Assembly: GCA_947177135.1 (NCBI GenBank)
Contig: CAMWTI010000003.1
Span: forward strand, 1-55,977
Length of the DNA: 55,977 bases
Reading direction: 5' to 3'
DNA from: an uncultured Porphyromonadaceae bacterium
GTDB lineage: Bacteria > Bacteroidota > Bacteroidia > Bacteroidales > Muribaculaceae
In this document: piece by piece, positions 40,887-52,300 of the stretch
How the letters are laid out: every line of letters starts with the position of its first letter
Position numbering within the stretch: position 1 is the first letter of the stretch
Translations under genes and position numbers: made by a program
Notes under the pieces: generated by a model
The model's database searches: none
Told to the model about the DNA's origin: nothing
Seen by the model: the letters and a program-made list of their open reading frames with translations, nothing else

Positions 40887-42899
40887 ATGAAAAAACTGTT
40901 ACTCGCATTCATGTGTGCCGCGGCCGGTCTTTGCGCTTCCGCAGCAACATTTACCTACAGCCACACCTTTGCAAAAGGAGAAGTAGCCGCCGACGCTGCC
41001 TCTTATGAGCTCAGTGGTGTCAAATGGCAGACCACGGCAATGGAATATGTCGGCTTTGATACACAGAATTCCAAAGGCCTGCAAATCGGATCCAGCGGCA
41101 AACCGTCTACTGCATGGACAATTTCAACCGACGCATTCAGCGGCGTCACCGTAACCAAGGTAGAGGTTGAAGGCGCCACCGCAAGCGGTGGCAATGCCAC
41201 TATAGACCTGAAAGTGGGGGGAGCTGCATTCGGCAATTCCGCCGAGATCGCCAGAGATCTGTCAGCTTGCACATTCACAGGCTCGGCCAAAGGCAATCTG
41301 GCTGTCAATTTCACCAATGGCGCCCAGAAAGCCATGTATATAAAGAGCATTACCGTCACTTATGAAGGCAACAGCCAGATCGGCGAAGGCGGCAGCGGTG
41401 AGACTCCCGTTGACCCCGATCCCGTGGAAACAGTGGGCAAAGGCACCGCAGAAAGCCCCTACACTGTGGATGACGTAGTTCTGCTCAATAACCCCGGCAC
41501 AAAGGCCTGGGTCAAGGGCTACATCGTCGGCTCCGCGGCCGACAAGACCGCCGATTCCTTCACCACCGCAACCGGTGAGGAAGCTTCGGCAACCAACGTG
41601 TTCATCGCAGCATCAGCCTCCGAGACTGACTATACAAAATGTATCCCCGTTCAGCTCCCTGCCGGCGCAGTGCGTGAAGCGCTCAATCTCCAGGCCAACC
41701 CCGGAAACCTCGGCAAAGAGGTCACTCTCTATGGATCGCTTGAAAAATACTTCGGACAGAGCGGCGTCAAGACCGTGACCGAATACACCATTGACGGTGG
41801 CGGCAACACTCCCGTTGATCCCGATCCCGTGGAAACAGTGGGCAAAGGCACCGCAGAAAGCCCCTACACTGTGGATGACGTAGTTCTGCTCAATAACCCC
41901 GGCACAAAGGCCTGGGTCAAGGGCTACATCGTCGGCTCCGCGGCCGACAAGACCGCCGATTCCTTCACCACCGCAACCGGTGAGGAAGCTTCGGCAACCA
42001 ACGTGTTCATCGCAGCATCAGCCTCCGAGACTGACTATACAAAATGTATCCCCGTTCAGCTCCCTGCCGGTGAAATACGTGAAGCACTCAATCTCCAGGC
42101 CAATCCCGGCAACCTCGGCAAGAGCGTCACACTCTATGGCTCGCTTGAAAAATACTTCGGATTGAACGGCGTCAAGACCGTGACCGAATACACCCTTGAA
42201 GGTGCCGTGGCTCCCACATATCCCGAAGTGGCAGATATCGCATCGTTCCTCGACGAACAGCCCGAATCATTCACCTCAATCACATCGCCTGTAACTGTTG
42301 TTTATCAGAATGGTCTCGATCTTTTCGTGCAGGATGAAACCGGGTCGATGCTTGTGTACGGCAACCTCAATGACCGCACCTTCAAAAACGGCGATCAGCT
42401 CACCGGACTCACCGGCAAGTTCAACGTGTATCATGGCATGGTGCAGTGCGCTCCGGTTGTCAGCAACTTCCCTGAAGCAGTTGCCGGCTCGCCGGTAAAA
42501 CCCGCCGAAGTCACTCTGGCAGACGTGACAGTAGCCAATCTGGCCAAATACGTCACCATCAGCGGACTCACCGCCAATGCCGAAACTACCGGCGAGGGCG
42601 AGAGCGCGCGCACTGTCATCAGCGTGACCGACGGCACAACCAGCGTTGAAATCTACAACCGTTATGGCCTTGAAAATGTGGCAGCCGCCACTGACGTAGT
42701 CATCACCGGCTTCGTCTATGTCTATGACTCGAAGATGGAAATCGTGCCCGTTGAATTCAAGGGAGACAACTCCGGCATCAGCGACGTGACAGCCGACACT
42801 TTTGCAGCCGACGTCATCTATGACCTCCAGGGCCGTCGCGTGGCAAACCCCACCAGCGGACTCTACATCATCAACGGCCGCAAAGTCCTGATGAAATAA
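40887..42899 (+). CDS. Secreted multidomain protein with two DUF6359-like/OB-fold repeats and C-terminal T9SS-like tail
   Basis: Signal peptide from ATG 40887; duplicated VGKGTAESPYTVDDVVLLNNPGTKAWVKGYIVGSAADK; ends VIYDLQGRRVANPTSGLYIINGRKVLMK. Confidence 0.75.
   Translation: MKKLLLAFMCAAAGLCASAATFTYSHTFAKGEVAADAASYELSGVKWQTTAMEYVGFDTQNSKGLQIGSSGKPSTAWTISTDAFSGVTVTKVEVEGATASGGNATIDLKVGGAAFGNSAEIARDLSACTFTGSAKGNLAVNFTNGAQKAMYIKSITVTYEGNSQIGEGGSGETPVDPDPVETVGKGTAESPYTVDDVVLLNNPGTKAWVKGYIVGSAADKTADSFTTATGEEASATNVFIAASASETDYTKCIPVQLPAGAVREALNLQANPGNLGKEVTLYGSLEKYFGQSGVKTVTEYTIDGGGNTPVDPDPVETVGKGTAESPYTVDDVVLLNNPGTKAWVKGYIVGSAADKTADSFTTATGEEASATNVFIAASASETDYTKCIPVQLPAGEIREALNLQANPGNLGKSVTLYGSLEKYFGLNGVKTVTEYTLEGAVAPTYPEVADIASFLDEQPESFTSITSPVTVVYQNGLDLFVQDETGSMLVYGNLNDRTFKNGDQLTGLTGKFNVYHGMVQCAPVVSNFPEAVAGSPVKPAEVTLADVTVANLAKYVTISGLTANAETTGEGESARTVISVTDGTTSVEIYNRYGLENVAAATDVVITGFVYVYDSKMEIVPVEFKGDNSGISDVTADTFAADVIYDLQGRRVANPTSGLYIINGRKVLMK
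41403..42212 (+). repeat. Two tandem 405-bp (135-aa) repeats
   Basis: actcccgttga... at 41403 and 41808; near-identical for about the first 265 bp, diverged afterwards. Confidence 0.93.
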
Positions 42900-42931
42900 A
42901 GAACAACTACTAACTACATATTAGTATCTCC

Positions 42932-43030
42932 GACGGCCATTCTTCGTTGTGATAACGAGGGTGGCCGTCATTCATCCGGACGGACCTGACATATAAAATC
43001 GGCGAGGAGCGGCTTCACAGCTGCTCCTCG
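42932..43030 (+). terminator. Two tandem hairpins after the repeat-protein gene
   Basis: GACGGCCA/TGGCCGTC (42932-42939/42962-42969) and CGAGGAGC/GCTCCTCG (43003-43010/43023-43030). Confidence 0.5.
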
Positions 43031-43120
43031 TCAAATAATAACCAATCATTATCACACATTTCACATACGTAAAACACAAGTGAGAGGCGATTGGTTCACC
43101 GGATGGTGAAAAAACAATGA

Positions 43121-44923
43121 TTACTCGATCAGTATGGATGGTTGCTGCGGCAGTTCATTGTCTGTTACGGTGACGTTGCGACAACGCTGCAGCTTGAAAT
43201 TGAACTGGTTCGGATGAAAAGGAGGAAAATCGCCGTTAATCCTGACACGGTTGCCGCGGAAAGAGAGCCCGTCGGTTGATTTGGCATAGAGCAACGGAGC
43301 ATCGAAGGTGATGAAATCATTGTCTTCTATGAGTATTCCTGAGTGGAAATACTGACGCTGGCCAGACAGATCATGGATTTCGGGATATATGGAAATTATG
43401 GCTTCGGTAAACTGGAACATATTTGTCAGAGAATTGACGAAACGGTTCTGGCGAATGGTTACGTCGCGGCAGGCACCGGTCTCGAACCAGCCCATGCAGT
43501 CGCCACAGAGCAGTATGGCAGTGCCCGATGTGTGATCAAATAGATTGCGCTCGACCATGACGCGGCGGGGGGTGGAGAAGAGCGAACCGCGTGCGCGGTT
43601 GTTGCGGACCACGTTGTCGGCAAAATATACCTCCGGCGCCCACGACAGGTTCTCCATTCCGAAATGGCAATCGTCGGCGACTGCGTCAGGCAAGTCGGCA
43701 GTGAAGGTCACATCGAATTCACGTGCGCCATGCTCCTGCCGGCTGTCGGCAGGATTGATATTCTCGATAATCATCGGTTGTCCCACTGTTTCCATTGTTT
43801 CCGAACGGATGATCTGCACGGAATCACCAGGCAGGCCCCAGCGGAATCCCCAGCTTTGATCGTGCATGTAGCGTCCGCGCAGAGTGCGTTTTCCAGTGCG
43901 ACCGATCACCTTCAGATAGGTGCCGTGCACGTTGATGGCATCGTCCATCATTCCTTCATAAAGGCCTTCGGTCGAAGTGATCACACCCTTGCAGCCAGAA
44001 AAGTGTGTGGCGTCGGCCTGGGTAGTGAAGTAACGGGGATCGGAATCTCCGCGCAGACACACTCCGAACCGCGTCAGCGTTATTCCGTCGCAGAGTTGGG
44101 CAAGCAGCCCCATGCCTTCGGCATAGTGCACCTTCACGTCAGTGATGGATGTGGCGCTGTCGCCGCTAAGGAATATGCCGGGAGCCGGGCGTCCCCATCC
44201 GCGCAGCGCCACCACAGTGCCCGGAGTCAGACGGGCGTCGGTCCATTTCGGAGCGCGGTATGTGCCTTTGGGTTTGAGCGCTATGACGCTGTCGAGCGGA
44301 CACCACAGGTCGCTTGTGCGATACACGACATGGCGGGTCGTGGCATCAAAGGCAATGCCTGACCGGGGCGATATGGCCCAGTCTTCGCCGCGCGCGATAA
44401 AATTGCCGTTTTTATCGATTCCGGCGTTGACCCATGGAGCGGTCCTGAAAGTGATGCCGTCAGACGTATTGTCCAGGACGGTTACCTGGGTTATGTGTGG
44501 AGTCTCGAAGTCGATGCTCGCGCCTTTGAGCGAAAAGTTGCGGGAATCCACCACAGCAATCGGCAGCATCCGGCCGTGGAATATGAAGTCTGCACCGTCG
44601 GCATCTATCGTCAGGCTGTCCCAGTGCTCAATTGCGAAACCGACTGCCTTTGGATTGGCCTGATCGTGGTTCGATATGTAATATTCGCGTGAGGCGCTTC
44701 CCTTAGGATGGAAGTCATAGCGTCCTGGAGCGAAGCGCAGGCTCACAGCGCCGGAACCATAGCGTTTTTTGATGTCGGCAAGCGCCGAATTGAGTTTAGC
44801 CGACATATTTTTGCCGCTGCCTGGACGTATGCCATAGTCCGCGGCCATGTCTACAACTGTCTGGGAAAATGCGGCCATGCAGATCATGGCCGACAACACG
44901 GAGGTGATAATTCTATTTTTCAT
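43121..44923 (-). CDS. GH110-like alpha-1,3-galactosidase (right-handed beta-helix)
   Basis: Signal peptide from ATG at 44923; GLYEGMMDDAINVHGTYLKVI, RGSLFSTPRRVMVERNLFDHTSGTAILLCGDCMGWFETG. Confidence 0.82.
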   Translation of the reverse strand: MKNRIITSVLSAMICMAAFSQTVVDMAADYGIRPGSGKNMSAKLNSALADIKKRYGSGAVSLRFAPGRYDFHPKGSASREYYISNHDQANPKAVGFAIEHWDSLTIDADGADFIFHGRMLPIAVVDSRNFSLKGASIDFETPHITQVTVLDNTSDGITFRTAPWVNAGIDKNGNFIARGEDWAISPRSGIAFDATTRHVVYRTSDLWCPLDSVIALKPKGTYRAPKWTDARLTPGTVVALRGWGRPAPGIFLSGDSATSITDVKVHYAEGMGLLAQLCDGITLTRFGVCLRGDSDPRYFTTQADATHFSGCKGVITSTEGLYEGMMDDAINVHGTYLKVIGRTGKRTLRGRYMHDQSWGFRWGLPGDSVQIIRSETMETVGQPMIIENINPADSRQEHGAREFDVTFTADLPDAVADDCHFGMENLSWAPEVYFADNVVRNNRARGSLFSTPRRVMVERNLFDHTSGTAILLCGDCMGWFETGACRDVTIRQNRFVNSLTNMFQFTEAIISIYPEIHDLSGQRQYFHSGILIEDNDFITFDAPLLYAKSTDGLSFRGNRVRINGDFPPFHPNQFNFKLQRCRNVTVTDNELPQQPSILIE

Positions 44924-44975
44924 GATTTGCAAAATTATACAAAATTCAGGAAAAAAGCGTAATTTTGCGGCCATT

Positions 44976-45770
44976 ATGAATAGAGATATCGCAGAACTGC
45001 TGCTTGCGGAAGCACATCGCATAAATTCGCCTGAATTCATCGCCGACGACCCGGTGAGGTTTCCGCGCGAATTCATCAGTTCCAAAGCCGACGCCGAGAT
45101 TGCGGCGCTGCTGGCCGCACACCTGGCATGGGGAAACCGCAGAATGATCTGTCGTGACGCCGACCGTCTGATCTCAGGTCTGATGGAGTCGCGACCTCAT
45201 GCCTGGATGATGGACAAGGCCTATGAAGACGTCGACGATGACGTCAACATCCACCGCACTTTTTTCGGCCGCAATCTAAAGCATCTGATGCGCGGATTGC
45301 ACGCCATATATTCACGCTATGGCACTCTCGACGATTTTTGCCGCCGCTGCGGGGCCGCCGGGGCCGAACTGCCGGCCTGGCATCTGGCCGAGGCGGTCAA
45401 CAGCGTGCTCGCCGAAGCGAACGATGGCCGGACCGACAGCCGCTGTCTGCCACTGAACCTGCGCACGACCGCACTCAAGCGCCTCAACATGGCATTGAGG
45501 TGGCTCGTGAGGCGCGACGGGATTGTCGATCTTGGCCTGTGGGAATCATTGACACCTGCACAACTATACATTCCGGTGGATGTGCATGTGGGAAATGTGG
45601 CGCGTGAACTCGGGCTGATTTCGCGTGCGGCCAACGACCGCGTCACCGCCATTCTGATCACCGAGCAGATGCGCGCCATCAGTCCGGAGGATCCGGCTCT
45701 GCTCGATTTCGCCCTGTTCGGCATCGGAGTGACGTCAAAGAGTGTGTTGCGGAACGGGATCCCTCAGTAG
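44976..45770 (+). CDS. TIGR02757 (DUF2400) family protein
   Basis: DPVRFPREFISSKADAEIAALLAAHLAWGNR, NLRTTALKRLNMALRWLVRRDGIVDLGLW, PVDVHVGNVARELGL. Confidence 0.88.
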   Translation: MNRDIAELLLAEAHRINSPEFIADDPVRFPREFISSKADAEIAALLAAHLAWGNRRMICRDADRLISGLMESRPHAWMMDKAYEDVDDDVNIHRTFFGRNLKHLMRGLHAIYSRYGTLDDFCRRCGAAGAELPAWHLAEAVNSVLAEANDGRTDSRCLPLNLRTTALKRLNMALRWLVRRDGIVDLGLWESLTPAQLYIPVDVHVGNVARELGLISRAANDRVTAILITEQMRAISPEDPALLDFALFGIGVTSKSVLRNGIPQ

Positions 45771-45785
45771 GTATACCGGATGATT

Positions 45786-47360
45786 CTATGATCCCTCTGC
45801 CGGCTGGCTCGCAGCCGCCGGGCCGAAACTGAAGCCGCGGCTTTCAAAGAAAGGACGCAGTCGGTCTATATCGGCGCGCAGTTCATCGAATGAAATCTCT
45901 TTTCCAGTATGCCACATGATCTGGATTAAAGCGAAAATACGTGGAAACACGCGGCTGTCGATCATCCGTTCGGTGACTTCATAATCTGTCCACAAAGCGC
46001 AGGTAGCGCCTATGACGCGTGGATCAGCCTTGTCAAGGACAACAGACATCGGATTGCGGAGATAGGCGTCCTCAATGTCAAACGTGCGGTCCGGACCATA
46101 TCCGGCCCACGGTGTGACAGGGAAGTTCAGATAGTTATAGTAATTCGGGCTTAAAATAACCTCATGTCCGGCCTTCAGGGCATTGCGTACCGCAAGATCT
46201 CCATTCTTTCTGAAGTTCCACCATTGCACAACGCAATTGTCTGGAAGGATATAGCCCGGAGAATCCATCACATCTCCCCATAATATGGCCTTGCGTCCTA
46301 TGGATTTCAGATGAGCAGCCATTTGAGCAGCAAACCAGAGCTGAAGATCGTGAGAGTCGTTAAGCCCGACGTCCTTTATCCGCTTGATGCAATGGGGGCA
46401 TTTGTCCCAGTTGCCTTTTGGCGCCTCGTCACCGCCGATGTGTATGTATTCCGACGGAAATATGTCGCAGATCTCATTCAGTATGGTCTTCAGCATAACT
46501 ATGACAGTGTCTTTTCCCGCACAGAAAATGTTGTCGGAAAATCCGGTTTCAGGTATTTTTATATCTTTGCCTGCACATGATGCCCATGGATATGCTGCCA
46601 GAGCCGCTTCGGAATGTCCAGGCATATCAATCTCAGGAACAATCTGCACTGCTCTTTGTCTGGCATATTCCACAATTTCCATCATTTGTGTTCTGGTATA
46701 ATATCCCGTCTGGCCGGGCCTGGTTCCGACATTCGATCCGATGGATGTCAGATCGGGATATGCCATAATCTCAGGCCGCCATCCGAGACCTTCGGTGAGA
46801 TGCCAGTGAAAGCGGTTGAGTTTGAGCATTGAAGCCATATCAATGTATTTCTTGATGGATTCTATCGATTGCCACTGACGCCCTGAATCAAGCATAAAAG
46901 CCCGCCAGGCACATCTTGGAGAATCGCTGACAGTCATGCAGTCAACAGTCTTGTGTCCCGCAGTAAGCTGTGCCAATGTCTGCAAAGCATATATCAGTCC
47001 GGAATAGTCAGATGCGGTTATTTCGGCCCCGTCACCTGATATAGTCAGCCTGTAGGCCTCATTAGCCATGTTGACTGCTTGTTCGCAGCTTTTATGCCTT
47101 ATCTCGGCGTTTCTGCCGACAATGGCCTCGAGGACCGACTGTGACGGAACATGCAGGTCTGGAGAATGCACAAATGTGATGCAGACCGTATCTCTGAGAC
47201 TATACTCTCCCTCATGGCGGATTATTGACTGTGGCGTCGGCAAAACCCCGCATCCGTCATTCAGAGCGGCATTGGCATCAATGTTTCCGCCTGCAAATAT
47301 GACCAGGCATGCCAGAAGTCGTGATAATGCTTTATTTAAGATTTTCGTTGTGAAACGCAT
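45786..47360 (-). CDS. GH20 beta-N-acetylhexosaminidase
   Basis: MLKLNRFHWHLTEGLGWRPEI, VPEIDMPGHSEAALAAYPW, YIHIGGDEAPKGNWDKCPHC. Confidence 0.95.
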   Translation of the reverse strand: MRFTTKILNKALSRLLACLVIFAGGNIDANAALNDGCGVLPTPQSIIRHEGEYSLRDTVCITFVHSPDLHVPSQSVLEAIVGRNAEIRHKSCEQAVNMANEAYRLTISGDGAEITASDYSGLIYALQTLAQLTAGHKTVDCMTVSDSPRCAWRAFMLDSGRQWQSIESIKKYIDMASMLKLNRFHWHLTEGLGWRPEIMAYPDLTSIGSNVGTRPGQTGYYTRTQMMEIVEYARQRAVQIVPEIDMPGHSEAALAAYPWASCAGKDIKIPETGFSDNIFCAGKDTVIVMLKTILNEICDIFPSEYIHIGGDEAPKGNWDKCPHCIKRIKDVGLNDSHDLQLWFAAQMAAHLKSIGRKAILWGDVMDSPGYILPDNCVVQWWNFRKNGDLAVRNALKAGHEVILSPNYYNYLNFPVTPWAGYGPDRTFDIEDAYLRNPMSVVLDKADPRVIGATCALWTDYEVTERMIDSRVFPRIFALIQIMWHTGKEISFDELRADIDRLRPFFESRGFSFGPAAASQPAEGS

Positions 47361-47443
47361 TGTGTTATGTGGGAAATTACGGAACTGGCAAAAAATGTAT
47401 ATGTGACGGTGTTTTCAATTCTTCCGTGTTTTTGTCAGTAGCA

Positions 47444-47474
47444 CAAATTTACATACTTTTCGCAAGACTACCAA
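47444..47474 (-). promoter_or_regulatory. Promoter of the GH20 gene
   Basis: Minus-strand TTG (47474-47472), 20-nt spacer, TAAATTTG (47451-47444). Confidence 0.65.
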
Positions 47475-47625
47475 GAAAATCAGCCACTTGGTTTTGCCCC
47501 AAATGACTGATTGCGTTATTGTTGATTTAGGTTTTATATCGAACTCAATTTTCTGCCGGCCAGAATATCGAAAGCGGCCGCCACAGGGCATTCAGAGATA
47601 AAGCTCTACCCTGCGCGGAGGACGT

Positions 47626-49374
47626 CTACCAGCCCTCGTTCTGCGTCAGATTCCGATTGCGCTCCATTTCCACAAGCGGTATTGGCCACAGTTCATGCCG
47701 TGGCTGATATGTTCTTGTGTACATTAGATCGCCAAATATGTCAGTGGCATTTTTGACTGATTGGTCAAGCAGGCCCCAACGGCGCAGGTCCCAGTATCGC
47801 TGTCCCTCGCCGGCCAGCTCAAAGGCGCGCTCTCGGCGTATGCGTTCTGCCATGCTGTCTTTATCGTTGACAGCGAGCCACGGGGCACCGTCGTTCAATC
47901 CCGGCATTCCGACACGCGCTCGTATTTTATTGACTTCAACAACAGCTTTGTCAAGTTCTCCGGTTTCATTATATGCTTCGGCCAGCATAAGAATCACATC
48001 GCCAAGACGGATCAGCGGGAATTCATAGGGGGTACGGTTGTATTCTCCCCAGTATCCGTCAAGGTTCCCTGTCGGGATCCATTTTCGCCAGAAGTATGAA
48101 TTCCAACCTTCTGAATTCCGGATAAACGCCATAGCTTCCATCGGCGACCCACCTTTTGTCGGGTCAGCCAGCACAAACTGCTTGTCGGCGGGATTTGAGC
48201 CGGCATCAGTGCCGAGATAGTGTGAATATGGCGTGATCACGTTGAGGCAGAGACGCGGATCCCGCAGCCGGTAGGCGTCCATAACTTTAGTGGTGTCGCA
48301 GTCAAGCAGGTCGGTCACTGTCGTGCTCCCTTGGTCGATGGCGACAGTCATATATGCGCGCCGCACTTGAGAGTCTCCGTCGCTGAAGCCAGGGAATACG
48401 TCGTCCCAGTCAAAAGATGAGCCATCTCTGTTTTCATACATGTCGACAAGCGTTGTCGATGGCACTATGCAGTTGCTTGCGATAAGACGCATTGTGGATT
48501 TATTGCCGAAGTATCCGACGATGTTCAGCGCATAGCCGGCAGTGTTTCCGTCGATGGACTGTATGGAAAATATCATTTCCGGGCTGTGGGTTCCGTTATA
48601 CAGGCGAAACAATTCATTGTAGTCCGGGTGTAGCGAATAACCGTAGCTGTCGGTCTTGTCATATATTATCTCTTCAAAATCGGCTATCGCTTCATCCCAC
48701 TGTCGGTTAAACAGATATACTTTGCCTCGCAGTGCGTATGCCGCACCTTTTGTTGCGCGGCCAAGGTCGGCGTCGCCCCACCTGACAGGCAATTTCGCTA
48801 TTGCGTCGGTGAGATCGTCGATTACGTGCTTGCGTATTTCATCGGCCGGGCAGCGACTGGCATTCAGGCTGGCGAACTGCTCGTTGATGTTGCAGTTTTC
48901 ATCGTAATACGGCACTCCGCCCCAGCAATTAAGCATACGGAAATAGGCCATCGCCCTGAGGAATTTAGCCTCGCCTGTGACATTGTCGATGGTTTCCTGG
49001 CTTATCGGCATGTTTTTTACGTTGCGGATCACAGTGTTGGATCGATGCACCAGTTCATATAGATATTGCCAGTGATTCTGTACACCGGAGCTGTTGGATG
49101 CGAAGGAGGTGCCGCGAGAGATGTCGGCCCAAGGGGAGGTTCCGTCAGCAATGTCGCTGCACATGTCGAATGTGAATTCAAGCCCGAAACACCAGTCGGC
49201 CTTCATTGCCGCATACATGCCTACAGCAGCCTGACGCGCATGGTCTTCGGTTTGCCAGAATATCTGTCCAGACATCTGGTCACCCGGAATGTAGTCAAGG
49301 CTTTCGCAGCCGCTCATAATGGCCGTCGCGGCAAAAAATCCGGCCATAATATATGTTGTTGTGATTCTTTTCAT
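47626..49374 (-). CDS. susD: SusD/RagB-family nutrient-binding outer-membrane lipoprotein
   Basis: ATAIMSGCESLDY lipobox, FLRAMAYFRMLNCWGGVPYYDENCN, LAEAYNETGELDKAVVEVNKIRARVGMP, RRERAFELAGEGQRYWDLRRWG. Confidence 0.95.
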   Translation of the reverse strand: MKRITTTYIMAGFFAATAIMSGCESLDYIPGDQMSGQIFWQTEDHARQAAVGMYAAMKADWCFGLEFTFDMCSDIADGTSPWADISRGTSFASNSSGVQNHWQYLYELVHRSNTVIRNVKNMPISQETIDNVTGEAKFLRAMAYFRMLNCWGGVPYYDENCNINEQFASLNASRCPADEIRKHVIDDLTDAIAKLPVRWGDADLGRATKGAAYALRGKVYLFNRQWDEAIADFEEIIYDKTDSYGYSLHPDYNELFRLYNGTHSPEMIFSIQSIDGNTAGYALNIVGYFGNKSTMRLIASNCIVPSTTLVDMYENRDGSSFDWDDVFPGFSDGDSQVRRAYMTVAIDQGSTTVTDLLDCDTTKVMDAYRLRDPRLCLNVITPYSHYLGTDAGSNPADKQFVLADPTKGGSPMEAMAFIRNSEGWNSYFWRKWIPTGNLDGYWGEYNRTPYEFPLIRLGDVILMLAEAYNETGELDKAVVEVNKIRARVGMPGLNDGAPWLAVNDKDSMAERIRRERAFELAGEGQRYWDLRRWGLLDQSVKNATDIFGDLMYTRTYQPRHELWPIPLVEMERNRNLTQNEGW

Positions 49375-49377
49375 CGG

Positions 49378-52300
49378 TTAAAATGTGATGTTCAAGCCTA
49401 TGGAATATTGATGTACAGCCGGATAGCCAACGTTAGCACCCACTTCCGGATCAAGACCCGGGAATTGTGTGATTGTGAACAGATTGTCGATGCTTGTATA
49501 TATTTTCAGATTTTCCACGAAGAATTTCTTGGTAAGTTTTCTTGGCAGGGTGTAGCCCAGTTGTATATTTTTGCATCGGAGATATGCCGCGTTGTGCACG
49601 AACGCATCACTCGCTATATTATTCTTGCTGTTGGCATTGTTGCGCAATATGGGGTATTTGGAATTGTATGGGTTTTCTGGAGTCCAGGCGTTGTCGGTGA
49701 TATCTTTTATGAGAGACTGTCCCATCACGGTGACAAAGCGGAATGCCTGATTATTGTAATACACCTGATGGTTACCCACACCTTGGAACTGCACGCTGAA
49801 GTCTATTCCGCTCCACGACAGACCGAGCGATGCGCCATAGGTAAGTCTGGGGAGAGTTCCGTGGCCTATCTCCACCCGGTCGTCAGCGTCGAGTGATCCG
49901 TCGCCGTTTGCGTCGCGATAGAGGAAATCACCGAGTTCAGGGCGCTGATAGGTGGCGAAATAGTTCGGATTTTTGTCAACAAGCGACTGAACATAGTCCA
50001 GATCAGCCTGATCGCGCACGATCCTGTCAACGGTGATCACATACAGCTGGTTTATCGGTTTTCCTTCCTGGATCTTGTAAACACCGCTTATTGATGACAC
50101 GTCGCCCTGGAATTTTGTGACCGTATTATTGACAAAGCCGACGTTAAATCCGACACTATATGATACCTTGCCGATGCGGTCGCTCCAGTTCATGTCGATT
50201 TCAAAGCCTCTGTTGTTGACTTTGCCTGCATTCTGGTCGGGAACTATGCTTGTTCCGTGTTCCAAGGGAGCGGGCAATGATATCAGTATCCCTTTGGTGT
50301 CTTTGCTGTATATATCGACCGAACCACTCAGCCGGTTGTTGAAGAAAGCGAAATCGAGTCCTATGTTTGTCATGTATGTTTTCTCCCATGTGAGATTGGG
50401 GTTGGCCAGTACGGTCTGGGCCATGCCTCCGGCAATGTTGCCGTTCAAAACGTAATTGGCCGTTGCAAACAACGACTGATACATATAGTAGCTTGTGGAG
50501 GCATTGTTGCCGAGAGACCCGTATGAAGCCCTGAGTTTCAACAGTGTGAGCCATGACGCCGAAGGATTCATGAACCGTTCTTCTGAAATTCGCCATCCGG
50601 CGGATATTGACGGGAAGTAGCCCCATCGGCGGTCTGGCGCGAATTTTGACGATCCGTCGGCGCGCAGATTGGCTTCGAGAAGATATCGGTTGTTCCAGTT
50701 GAGATTGATGCGGCCGAAATATGACCGCATGGACCACTCTGTGTAGTTGCCGGTTATCGAGCCATTTGTCATGCCGGCGTCTATAGCACCTAGCGATGGG
50801 TCCACCAGGTCGTATTTGATATAATAATCCTGGTCATATTTATTATATTCCTGACTCATCCCGGCAAATATATCGACATCCAGCTTGCTGACATTGAACC
50901 GGTAGAGGGCTGTTAGGTCCGACGAACGGAAGGTGTTTTTGTAGTTGTAACGACGTATGTAGGTGCGTACCACTCCTTCGCGGATCAGTACCGGACCGTC
51001 CATTGTGAATCGGAACAGATCGCGGTCGGTCAGATGCTGTTCTTCATTCCGCTCCCAATGGTTGTAGGAGAATGAGCCTTGAACAGTCAGACCCTTGACC
51101 GGCGAAACCTTCGCAAACAGTTTTGTGACCGATCTTTTTGTTTTGGTCGGATAGTCGGTGTCATAGAACCACTGACGACGATATGGGTTGAAATTGCTGA
51201 CGTTTTCCTCTTCAGGGTTCTGTATGCCTCCATACAGTCCCGTGGCCGGATCATATAGCGTCATGCCCGGCACTGTGTTGAATGCGCCGGAGCCGAATAT
51301 CACGTCACCGCCGGCAGCGGCATTTTCCGACGACGGATTGTTTTTGTCGACGAACCCGAAGATATTGACGCCTGCCGACAGCCACGGCTTTATGTCGACC
51401 TCGATATTCGAACGCAACTGATAGCGCTGATAGTCGGTATAATATATCATGCCAGGGTTGTTGACGTATCCGATGGAAAGATTATATTTCACGGTTTTTG
51501 TACCGCCAGTCACCGCAATGTTGTGGCTCTGTACTACCGACGGATTGCGATAGATGTGGTCCTGCCAGTCGGTATTCGGATATACGGTCGGGTTTCGTCC
51601 GGCATCGTTGCGCCATTCGTCGATTTTTCCTTGCGAGAAACGCGGTGCCTGTCCGTTGGCGACCAGGCCGGCGTTCTGGATTTCCATGAAGTCGGCATAG
51701 TCGGTGACAAGGTTGAGTCTTTTTGCTACTGTCTCAAACGACACGTTGCCGCTATAAGTGATTCTGGGTGCACGTTCCGCGCCCTGCCGGGTCGTGACGA
51801 GAATGACTCCGTTGGCAGCGCGTGACCCATATATGGCACCGGATGCAGCGTCTTTCAATACGGATATATTCTCTATGTCCTGTGGGTTTATATCACTGAG
51901 AGCAATTCCGGTCATGCCGTCAACAACGACAAGAGGAGCGGCATTGTTCAGTGTGCCTATTCCTCTGACCAGTATGCTCTGAGACTCGAATCCCGGCGTA
52001 TTGCCACCGGAATTGGCGACAGTGAGTCCGGCAGCAAGTCCGGCCAGGGCGTTTGTGACATTAGTGACTGGACGATCTTCCAGTGCATCGATGTTAACCG
52101 ATGATACCGCTCCGGTCATGTCGACTTTTTTCTGGGTTGCATATCCGACCACAACGACTTCGTCAAATACAGAGTGGTTGCTCTGCATGACAATATGGTA
52201 ATTGCGCTTGCCAGGCGTTACTTTCACTTCCTGCAGTTCATATCCAATATATGATACCTGAAGAACGCATCTGTCTGGAATTCCGGAGAGACTGAATTTT

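Noticed and set aside
40437-42212. CRISPR-like repeat suspicion from duplicated sequence
   Set aside because: Only two in-frame 405-bp protein-coding repeats with no spacers; not CRISPR
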